In this document: piece by piece, positions 12,557-24,500 of the stretch | How the letters are laid out: every line of letters begins with the position of its first letter | How positions within the stretch are numbered: the first letter of the stretch is position 1 | NCBI GenBank assembly: GCA_001970855.1 | Contig: LSSN01004537.1 | Span: 1-30,371 of the forward strand | DNA from: Smittium culicis | Taxonomy: Eukaryota; Kickxellomycota; Harpellomycetes; Harpellales; Legeriomycetaceae | Reading direction: 5' to 3' | DNA length: 30,371 nucleotides | Position numbers and translations under genes: made by a program | Notes under the pieces: generated by a model | What the model was told of the DNA's origin: nothing | What the model saw: only the letters and a program-made list of their open reading frames with translations | Databases searched by the model: none

Positions 12557-15500
12557 ATGAGCAACAAAGGCATTTCTCCCCCAACAGATTCGCCCGCGTT
12601 GCAGGGACTAGGTTCCCCAACTTTTCACTCCATGTCTCCTGCTCCAAGCTTTGATGTCAATATTATCAAGAAATATATCTTAGATCTTACTCCTTCATTA
12701 TTAGGAGGTGATGGCAGTGAAGACAACATTATCACAATGTTCGTTATCCCTAGCTCCGCCGAAAAAATAAATCAATTTTGCAATGATAGCCAAACTCAAG
12801 TTCTTTATATAATAAAAGGTTTTGAAGATCCCTTAAAAGACGAAGAAGGCATGGATGTATCAAGCGATTTTCTTGCTATCTCATACTCTGTCGAATTAGA
12901 GCTGTCTTGGAATAAAAACCTTATGGGCGCAATCGCTCTAATCAAGAACGTTCCTGTTCTCTACAATTCCACCCCCATATCTCATCAAGTCCAAGTAATC
13001 AATCTTCCTGGCCCTGCAATTAACAAAAGCTTAGAAGCTGAGGATTTCAACGATACTGACAAAAATAATGATTTTGGTGATTTGAATCCTGAAAACTCGA
13101 ATTCTCAAACTCAAGCAAACCGCTTTTTAGACGTCACTACCCAAACCCCATTCGAAGCCATCCATTCTTTGATTCACTACGGTGTTACCCCGTACTTCAA
13201 CTCTTTCATTGAATCTAGACAAAAAATTGCTAATTCCACAGGCATGGATTTGGCTGCTAATAAGCGTGAGCTTAAAGACTCCGAATCTGGTCTACCAATG
13301 GCTAAAAAAAGATTAGCTGAACTCGAACTCGCTTTGTTACAACTACAACAAGACACTGAAATACCTGAACCTAATCTAGTCATCAGCAAGTTTGTAGCTC
13401 ACGAAATTGAGAAAGCTCGAAGCCAAAATCGAAGACCTGGAATTAACAACATTGACTCTTCGATCTTGTCCGATTCTAGCTTCTTAAACTCAATCCAATC
13501 TGATGTTAACAGTTGGATAAAGGAAATCCAAAAAGTTACCAATCTTGTCCGTGATCCCGTAACCAGATCATCTAGCCAAGAAATAAACTTTTGGATTAAC
13601 ATGGAAAGAAGCTTAGAAAGAATCGAAAATCAGCTCGCTAGTGACGAAGTTGTTTTAACTCTTGACATTTTAAAAGCCGCTAAGCGTTTCCATGTTACTG
13701 TCTCTTTTAATTCTGATACAGGCCTGAAAGAAGCTACTGATCTAGTTCTGAAGTACAATATCTTGATGAGAGATCTCCCGTTAAATGATCTTTTATCTTC
13801 CACCGATATGGAAAAAGTCTGTGATGGTATCGGTGCGATATTTAACCACATAAACAAAAAATTAAAAATTACACCATACCCTATAAAACGTTCCCTCAAC
13901 TTTGTTGAAATGATTTCCGTTGATTTTAAAAACCAGCTTTTAAAAATACTAGGAGGAAAAAGACTATTATATTTGGACTACAGAATTTTTGAATCTCTCT
14001 TAAAAGGCGCTGAAAAAGCCTTCTCGATTTGGGATGAAAGCATTAAAGATTTCACCAACGTTGCCAGAGAAGCGACAAGAAAAAGGAGCGAGCGTTTTAT
14101 CCCTATTAAAATAGACTCAGCTCATGAATCATTGAAAGAAAGATTATTCTTAGTGTCTAAATTCCGTAGACAGCACGAACAACTCATTCAAACAATCGAG
14201 CTAGTTACCGAGTTAGATAAAACTAGTACATCTATCACTAGGGCTAAAACCTCAACCCCTGAACCAACCCTAAATAACTTTGATTCTGTTGATGAGATTA
14301 GACTTGCTTACGATGCTGCAAGACACGTTGACGTTTTAGACGTAAGCAGCGACGGCATCGTTGAATGGGAACAAGTCGAAGCTGTTTACAATGAAAGAGT
14401 AGCTCGTGTAGAAAACCAAATCATCTCCAAGCTTCGTGATAGATTAGCTACTTGTAAAAACGCCTCTGAAATGTTCAGAGTGTTTTCCAAATTTAATGCA
14501 CTATTCGTAAGACCTAAAATTAGAGGTGCCATCCAAGAGTACCAAACCCAGCTGATCATATCTGTAAAAGAAGATATTAAGCGTATACACGAAAAATTCA
14601 TTGCCCACTTTCACGGTTCTTCTGCATATAAAATGTCTCAACTTAGAGATATACCTCCTACATCTGGTGCTATTATTTGGACAAAAGAAATCGAAAGACA
14701 GCTGGACCATTACATGAAAAGAGTTGAAGATGTTCTTGGCCAAGGATGGGAGCTTTATGCTGATGGCCAGAGATTAAAAGCAGATTCAGATAGTTTTAGA
14801 CAAAAATTAAACACTAAACCAATGTACGATGCCTGGTACCAAGATATTAGCCGCCGTTCTTTAGCAGTTACTGGACGTGTATTCATCATATCTAGGCAAC
14901 GCGCAACTAGTCAATCGCTTCAGCTCACTGTTCAGTTTGATGCTCAACTTGTTACACTATTTAAGGAAGTTAGAGAGCTAATGTGGATCGGTTTCCATGT
15001 GCCACACACCATTTCTAACGTTGCAAGAGATGGGCGCAGAGTCTACCCATTTGCCGTTAGCTTGGGCGAAAGCGTACGAATTTATAAGCAGACAATCAAT
15101 ACCATATCAAAAAATATGGGAATAGCCTCACTTGCAGCGGGTTACAGAAATGAAGTCCAGTCATTGATTCAAAGAGGATTCCATATGAGATGGGATTTGT
15201 TCGTTAACACCCTTGATCTGTCTTCAACGACTTCCAAAGGCGGTAGAGAGCAACAACACGTTATTTTTGTCCGTGACTTAGCATTAGCCTCTTCTAAATT
15301 TCAAGAAAAAGTAGAGTCTTTTGTTGAAATCAATAACTCCATAAACTCAAAGATCACTGAGCTTGCTGAATGTGCCTACGATCATAAAACTCTATTGAGC
15401 ATCATTCAAACTATTCAGGAGTTTATTGACAAGCTCAATTTAGACAACGTTACCAACTTAAATCAATGGGTCCAGGACTTAGAAGACCGCATTGAAGCTG

Positions 15501-18500
15501 TTCTTAGTGTAAGAGTTGAACACGCTCTAAGAGTCTGGATTAAGGAATTTATTCGTGAACCTGAAAACAGTAATGGGGATGCTGATTCTTACTCTATTTC
15601 TTCTAAAAGAAAGCTTTTACAAGGTCTTGGTGTTGCTGATAATACCGTTGGCTCATCTAATAGTAGCTCTGACGATACTTCACCTATCGAATCTGAATCT
15701 CCAAAACTAAGGTTGCAACTTCACGAAATAGCGATAAATAACCAAACTATGTATGTCGATCCTCCTCTTGACTCAGCACGCGCTTCATGGATCAGGCAGC
15801 TTCATGAATACCTCTCTATCGTATGCTCTTTACCGAGACCTGTAGCTTCTAGATACTCTACAGATAACACAAGTGTGGGGAGCAGCGTGCTTGGCTACAG
15901 TAGCAATTTCTCTCAAGAAGCTGGCGGCCTTGACACTTTCTTTGACTCTGATTCTTTATCTGACGTCAATTTTCGACTTAGAGCCCCTAGACCAAGTACA
16001 TACAAAGACATTCTTTCTTGCTTGCCTCAAAATATTTTGAAAGAAACTTATTTAGCTATTGAAGAAAAAATTACTCAGGCCAGCGAATATGTCCAAATGT
16101 GGCTCCAATATCAAGCTTTGTGGGATCTCAGCATTGACAGAGTTTCAGAGTTTTTGGGATCTGACCTTGAACGCTGGCAGACAATTATGTCTGAAATTAA
16201 GAATGCCAGATCTACCTTCGATAACCAGCATACTAGAAAATTGATTGGTTTACATATGCAAATTGATTATGGACAAGTCCAAAGCAAAGTAAACTCCAAA
16301 TATGATTCATGGCAAAGAGAGATTTTGTTCAAATTCGGCTCAAAGCTGGGCGCTGCAATGCAGGAAACCTATGACCTGGTCTACAACTCTAGAAGATCCT
16401 TAGAGAAATACTCTGGAGATGCTGCTAGCACTTCAGATGCAGTGAACTTTATAACTTTTATGGAAGATATAAAGCGTAAAAAGGTTGACTGGAAGAAATT
16501 TGTTGAAACTATTTCTAAGCGTGGTCAAAAGCTACTAGAAAGACAAAGATACCAATTTCCAGCTGAATGGATACAATACGACCGTCTTGAAAGTGAATGG
16601 GTTGCTTTCAACGAAATTCTTACTAGCAAAGCTAAAATAATTGAAGAGCAAATATCCGGAATTCAGTTGAAAATCGTTTCTGAAGATAAGTCTGTTACGG
16701 CCCGAATCCATGAACTTGTCGATGAATGGGAGAAGAAAAAGCCAACTGAAGGAAGTTTGCGCCCATTGATTGCGCTTGAGACTCTATCTAAATTTGAGTC
16801 GAGGATGATTAAGCTTTCATCAGATTTAGAGCAAGTAAATAAAGCTAAAGCTGCATTAGGCTTACAATCAAATTCGATAAGACAGCTTGAACCAGCACTT
16901 GAAGAACTGGCTGATCTCAAAAGCGTTTGGACTTCTCTTTCCACGTTATGGGGAGAGATTGATGAGCTTCGTGAAATGCCATGGGCAAGCGTAGTAACTC
17001 GTAAACTCCGATCCTCTCTTGACGCACTACACCAGAAAAGCAAAAGCCTACCTGATAAAATCCGCCAATACTCAGCATTCAATTATATAAACAATTACAT
17101 CCAAAGCCTCATTAAACAAGTTACAATAATTGGAGAGCTTAAAAGCGATGCTTTAAAGGACCGTCACTGGAGAAATTTGTTCAAGAGCCTAAACCTATCT
17201 GTTAAAAGTCAATCTGAATTAACCCTTGGATACGTTTGGACTTTTGAAATTTCTAAAAATGAAGCCTTAATTAGAGAAGTAATTACCACTGCTCAAGGTG
17301 AAATGGGGTTAGAGGAATTCCTAAAACAAGTCAAGGAAACATGGACTCAGTATTCTTTAGACCTAGTCACTTATCAAAACAAATGTAGACTTATTAAAGG
17401 ATGGGATGAACTATTTAGCAAATGCTCTGAACATTTATCTGCTTTGAGCTCAATGAAGGCCTCTCCATACTATAGAGTTTTCGAAGAAGATGCCTCTTCT
17501 TGGGAAGAAAAATTAACTAGGGTCCATATGTTATTTGATGTTTGGATCGACGTTCAAAGACAATGGGTATATCTCGAAGGAATTTTTTCAAATTCTGCCG
17601 ATATAAAACATTTACTTCCAATCGAAACTTCTAGGTTCCAAAACATTAACACAGAGTTTTTAGCTGTAATGAAGCGTGTTTATAAGTCGCCTTATGTTTT
17701 AGATGTCCTAAGTTTGCCAAATGTACAAAAAAGCTTAGAAAGATTACTCGACCTTCTAGGTAAAATCCAACGTGCTTTGGGCGAATATTTAGAACGTGAG
17801 AGGTTGTCATTTCCAAGATTTTACTTTGTTGGTGATGAGGACCTGCTTGAAATTATTGGTAACTCTAAAGACATAACAAGAATTCAAAAACATATCCAAA
17901 AAATGTTTGCTGGAATATCTTCTATTCAAATTGACAGCGAAGGTACTGAAATTACCGGAATGGCCTCAAGACAAGGTGAAGAAATATCTTTCGAACGCAA
18001 AATAGATTTATCCAAGAATCCGAAAATCAACGAATGGCTTTCTTCTATTGAAAATGAAATGAAAGATACTTTAGCTGACTTACTTGACAGATCTGTTAAC
18101 TCTTACGGGTGTATAATTCCATCCGATTTTGTAATAAGCTCTGAATCATTATTTAAATGGATTGAAACTTTCCCTGCTCAGCTTGTAGTATTGGCTTCAC
18201 AAATAAAATGGACAAGCTTGATTGAAGAAGTTTTTACAAAACAAAATAATGCCTACACCTTATCTAATGTTCTCAAAAGCGTCGAGGTTACTTTGCAGTT
18301 CTTGGCTGATACTGTGTTGCAAGACCTTAGCTTCATTACTCGTAAGAAAATAGAATGCCTTATTACTGAGCTAGTTCATCAGAGAGACGTATTAAGGGTA
18401 TTAATTAACAAAAGGATTTCAGATAACAACAGCTTTGAATGGCTAAAGCAAATGAGATTTTATTATAGCTTTGATCCTTCAATCAAACCTACTGATAAGC

Positions 18501-21500
18501 TTATAATAAAAATGGCAAACGCTGAATTTAAATACGGTTTTGAATATCTGGGAGTTATTGACCGCCTTGTACAAACCCCTCTTACAGATAGATGTTTCTT
18601 AACCCTTACCCAGGCTTTGGATAACAGATTGGGTGGTTCACCATTTGGTCCAGCTGGTACAGGTAAAACAGAGTCTGTAAAAGCTTTGGGCGCCCAGCTT
18701 GGTAGATTTGTTTTAGTATTCTGCTGTGACGAAACGTTTGATTTCCAAGCAGTTGGTCGCATATTTAGCGGTCTTTGCCAGGTTGGTGCATGGGGATGCT
18801 TTGATGAATTTAATAGATTAGAAGAAAGGATCCTATCTGCTGTATCCCAACAAATTCAGTCAATTCAAATGGGACTCAAACAATTAAGCTTGAATAAGTC
18901 CAACAATAGTGATATTAAGCCTACTGTTGAATTAGTGGGCCGTAATGTAAGCCTCAACCATGACACTGGAATATTCATAACTATGAATCCTGACTATGCA
19001 GGTAGATCCAACCTCCCTGATAACTTGAAAAAGCTATTTAGATCAATCTGTATGACTAAGCCTGACTATGAGTTAATTGCTCAAGTTATGTTATACTCAC
19101 AAGGTTTTAGATCTGCTGAACTTTTAGCAAGTAAAATCGTTCCTCTATTCAATCTTTGTAGCGAACAGTTGTCTTTACAACCCCACTACGATTTTGGGCT
19201 CAGAGCGCTTAAACCTGTTTTAGTTTCTGCTGGAATAATAAAAAGAAATGCAATCTCCAAATCAGACTCTCAATCTGCTCTTGACTCCAGCTCTGAACTT
19301 GGAATTTTAGTTAAGAGCATACGTGAAAGTATTCTACCTAAGCTTGTATCCTTTGATATCCCTCTTCTTGAATCTTTGCTAACAGATTTGTTCCCAGGCA
19401 TCACATATTCTTTATCTGGAAATACCGAACTCAGAAATGCCATTAAATCTGTTTGTTTAGAAAGAAATTTGATTGCAGATAACTCTTGGGTTGAAAAATT
19501 AATTCAACTATACCAAATACAAAAGATCAACCACGGTCTTATGATGGTAGGCCCATCCGGCACTGGAAAAACGTCGGCTTGGAAAGTCTTACTTGAAGCT
19601 CTAGAAAGAATTGAGTCTTCTGACCCTTCCGAAAAGGCAGAAGGTACATCGTATATCATTGACCCTAAAGCCCTTAGCAAGGAAGATTTATATGGTACAT
19701 TAGATGTTACCACCAGAGAGTGGAACGATGGTTTATTTACACAAATTTTACGAAAAATAATAGACAATGTTAGAGGTGAAAGTAGCCGACGCCATTGGAT
19801 TGTTTTTGATGGAGATGTAGATCCTGAATGGGTCGAAAATCTAAACTCGGTTTTAGATGACAACAGACTTTTAACTTTGCCAAATGGCGAACGATTATCG
19901 CTTCCTCAAAATGTAAGAATCATGTTTGAAGTCGAGTCCCTTAAATTCGCAACTCCAGCTACTGTATCTAGATGCGGTATGATATGGTTTAGTGATAACG
20001 TCGTTAGCTTTAAAATATTGGTGGAAAAATATTTAAAAGATCTAGAAACGATACCTCTTTATGGTTCTGATGAAAGCGGTGATCTCAATTGGGCTGAATC
20101 AAATAAAACCCCATCGCTTTCGATTCAAGCTTTATGTGCATCTGTCCTTAGAAATTACTTCTCTATTGACAACTTAGTTCACAAATCACTCACTTATGCC
20201 TACTCACTTGACCACATTATGGACTTTACATCAACTCGTGCTCTAAATACCCTATTCCTATTAATTAATAGCGCCGTTCGTAAAGTTCTGAATTTTGTTG
20301 CCCAGAATGACGAGCTTGGCGACTTTAATGATTCTATAAAGAACTTCATTGAGTGCCGCCTTCTCTTATGCCTAATGTGGAGTTTTGTTGGTGATTCGCC
20401 AACTGCATCTAGAGTCAAATTTTCCAAGTTCGTTTGCGGTGCTACCACTATTGAACTACCCCCACTAAGCTTTTCAAATGAAAATGAAAGCATTTTAGAC
20501 TACGATGTTACCCTTAATAGCTCTCAAAGTGAATGGATACCATGGTCTTCCCGTGTTCCAACCATTGATATTGAAACGCATAAAGTTACAAGCACTGACA
20601 TCGTTGTCCCTACTACCGATACACTACGCCATGAAGATGTTTTATATTCGCTATTGGCTGAACATAAACCTATGCTTCTTTGTGGACCACCTGGATCTGG
20701 TAAGACAATGACATTATTTTCTGCTCTCAGAAAACTGCCCGATCTTGAGGTAGCAGGTCTTAACTTCTCTGCTGCCACTTCTCCCGAGTTAATTCTTAAA
20801 ACCTTCGAACAATACTGTGAATACCGCAAGACACCTACTGGTACTATTTTATCACCTTCAATAATGGGTAGGTGGTTAGTGGTTTTCTGTGATGAAATAA
20901 ATCTTCCTGCCTCAGACAAATATGGAACTCAGCATGTAATATCTTTTATGCGCCAATTAATAGAACAAGGCGGCTATTGGAGATCTACTGATCATCAATG
21001 GATTAAACTTGAAAGAATTCAATTCGTTGGAGCTTGTAATCCTCCTACTGACCCTGGTCGTGTTCCACTTTCATTAAGATTTTTAAGCCATGTGCCTTTA
21101 ATTATGGTTGATTACCCCGGTGAACAATCTCTTCACCAAATTTATAGCGTATTTAATCGCGCTCTTCTTAAAGTCCAACCTCGACTGAGAGCTTACTCTG
21201 ATCCCCTTACATCCGCCATGGTTGAAGTTTATTTATCATCACAAAAAAGATTTACTCCAGACCAGCAAGCTCACTATGTCTATTCGCCTCGTGAACTATC
21301 TAGATGGACAAGGGGAGTTTACGAAGCGATTCTAAATCTTGATGAATTGGACTTAGAAGGGCTGGTAAGAGTTTGGGCACATGAAGGCCTAAGACTGTTC
21401 CAAGATCGTCTAGTTACAGTTGAAGAGCGGAAATGGACTGACGATAAGATTGATGAAATTGCAATTAAACACTTCCCTAATATTAATAAACAATCTGCAT

Positions 21501-24500
21501 TATCTCGACCTATTCTTTTCTCGAATTGGTTATCAAGAAACTATATATCTGTCGATCGTGAATACCTTCGTGACCACGTAAAGGCTAGATTGAGAGTTTT
21601 CTACGAAGAGGAGTTGGACGTACCTTTGGTTCTATTTAATGATGTTTTAGATCACGTTTTACGCATTGATCGTATAATGCATCAATCTCAAGGTCACGCG
21701 TTGCTTATTGGTGTATCTGGCTCTGGAAAAACTACTCTTACTAGATTTGTAGCATGGATGAATGGCCTATCAGTATTCCAAATTAAGGCTCATAACCGCT
21801 ACTCATCGGCAGACTTTGATGAAGATCTTAGAACAGTTTTGCGTCGTGCTGGTACTAAAGGCGAAAGGATCTGCTTTATATTAGATGAATCAAATGTATT
21901 GGAAGCTAGCTTTTTGGAAAGGATGAATACTCTTCTTGCAAATGCTGAAGTTCCTGGGCTATTTGAAGGCGATGAGTACTCTTCTCTATTAACTTCATGC
22001 CGCGAAGGTGCTACCAGGGATGGTTTGATGCTTGACTCTTCTGAGGAGCTATATAGATGGTTTTCTCAACAAGTTGCAAAAAATCTACACGTTGTGTTTA
22101 CAATGAACCCTCCCACAGATGGTCTAAGCTCGCGAGCTGCTACTTCTCCCGCTTTATTCAATCGTTGCGTATTAGATTGGTTTGGTGACTGGAATGAGCA
22201 AGCTTTATACCAAGTGGGTTCCGAATTTACTTCTACTTTAGACATTGATAACCAAAACTATGTCTCTCCACAAAACATCCCATTATATTACAATGAAATC
22301 GGTTCTTCACTTAACTACCGAGCTGCTATTATTAATGCTTTTGTTGCTGTACATAAGTCAATGAAAGAGATAAATAGTCAATTGACTCACAAAACCGGAA
22401 AAGTGAACTTTGTTACACCTAGACACTACCTTGATTTTATTCATCACTTTACTCGCTTATACAACGAAAGGATTGTTGACCTTGAAGATCAACAGAGGCA
22501 CTTAAATGTTGGTTTGGATAAACTCCATTCTACTGTTGAGCAGGTACAGCAACTTAGAGTTAGCCTTGCTGCAAAAAAATCTGAGCTTGAAGAAAAAACT
22601 ATTCAGGCAAATAACAAACTTAAGCAAATGGTTGAGGATCAAAACGAGGCTGAAAAGACTCGTGTTCAGTCTATTCAGATCCAATCGGAATTAGAGATAA
22701 AGAATAAAGAAATTCAAATTAAGCGCACTTCTGTTATGGCAGACCTTGATAAAGCTGAACCTGCTGTTTTGGAAGCTCAACAAGCAGTCAGTGGTGTTAA
22801 TCGTGCTATGTTAACTGAAGTCCGTACAATGTCAAATCCACCAATGCCAGTAAAACTTGCAATTGAATCTGCATGTACTCTGCTTGGTCACAAGCAAACT
22901 GACTGGAGAAGTCTAGTTAGTATTATTAGAAAAGACGACTTTATTTCTTCGATTATGTCTTTTGACACTGAAAGTAAGACTAATCACAATCTTATTGAAC
23001 ATATGAGAACTAATTACTTAAACAGACCAGATTTTAACTTTGAAGCTATCAACAGAGCTTCTAGAGCTTGTGGACCTTTAGTTAAGTGGGTAATAGCCCA
23101 AGTAAATTACTCCACTATTCTTGAACGTGTTGGTCCTCTCAGAAATTTAGTCAAGTCCCTTGAAAATGATGCTCTAGCTACAACTAAACGTGGAGAAGAG
23201 ATCGAAAAGACTATCATGTCACTTGAGGCTAGTATTACTAAATATAAGGAAGAATACGCTATTTTGATTTCAGAGACTCAAAAACTTAAAAATGTTATGG
23301 AACAAGTCAGCCTTAAAGTTGATAGATCCTTGAAGCTTATAGAATCATTATCATCTGAAAAAGTCAGATGGCAACATACCAGCAGTACATTTATTGAACA
23401 GCTAAGCACAATTGCAGGCGATGTTTTACTTTCCTCTGCCTTTTTGTCATATGCAGGCTTCTTTGATCAAGAGTACCGTGAAAAGATATTATCAACTTGG
23501 ACAGATCATTTACAAAAGTCAGGAATTCTTTTCAGAGAGCATGTAAAAATATCTGAATACTTGGCTTCTACAGAGGAGCGACTATCCTGGCAAAGCTTTG
23601 GACTTCAAAGTGACGACCTCGCTATAGAAAATGCTGTTATGCTTCATAACTATAACAGATTCCCGCTTATAATCGATCCATCTGGAAAATCTTTGAACTT
23701 TTTACAGAACAAGATTTCTCAAAATGACTCGAAAAGAAAGTTATCTATAACTTCATTTTTAGATGACGCATTTTTAAAGCACTTAGAGTCTGCCCTTCGT
23801 TTTGGAAATCCTATTGTAATCCAAGATGCTGAACATGTTGACCCTATCTTAAATCCTATTTTGAATAGAGAGCTTAGAAGAACAGGCGGTAGAGTATTGA
23901 TCAGACTAGGCTCTCAAGATATTGACTACTCCCCTTCTTTCTCGCTATATCTTTTTACCAGAGACTCTTCAGTTACCTTCACTCCAGATATTTCTTCAAG
24001 AGTTACATTTGTTAACTTTACAGCTACAAGAGCATCGTTACAAGCTCAATGTTTAAATCAAGTTCTACTACATGAACGACCTGACATTGAAAAACGTAGA
24101 ACTGATATGGTAAGGCTCCAAGGCGAATTCAGAATGCGCTTACACACTCTTGAGAAAAATTTATTAACTGCTCTTAGCGAAGTTGAAGGAAACATTTTAG
24201 ATAACGATTCTGTTATTGAAACTCTCGAAAGACTAAAGAAAGAGTCGGGCGAGATATCTAAACGCGCTGCAGAAGCAGATGGTGTAATGCAAGATATTGA
24301 CAGAGCTACTAGCGCATATTCGCCACTTGCTAAGATTTGCTCTTCTGTATATTTTGCACTTGAAAAGCTTTCTTCTCTACACCCCTTCTATCAGTTCTCA
24401 TTAGAGTTTTTCCAATCCATCTTTAGCAGCATTGTCAGTAATAATAAGAATCTCAATGGCGTTAAAGGTGAAAGAGAGCGCTTGGAAATACTTCAGCGTG

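Noticed and set aside
15563..15990. In-frame intron inside the dynein ORF at the low-complexity block
   Set aside because: The block lacks the extreme AT bias and AT-rich splice flanks of the real introns in this window, and is free of stops over its full length.
16663..17082. 139-codon open frame on the minus strand
   Set aside because: Antisense shadow of the dynein tail; no recognisable domain.
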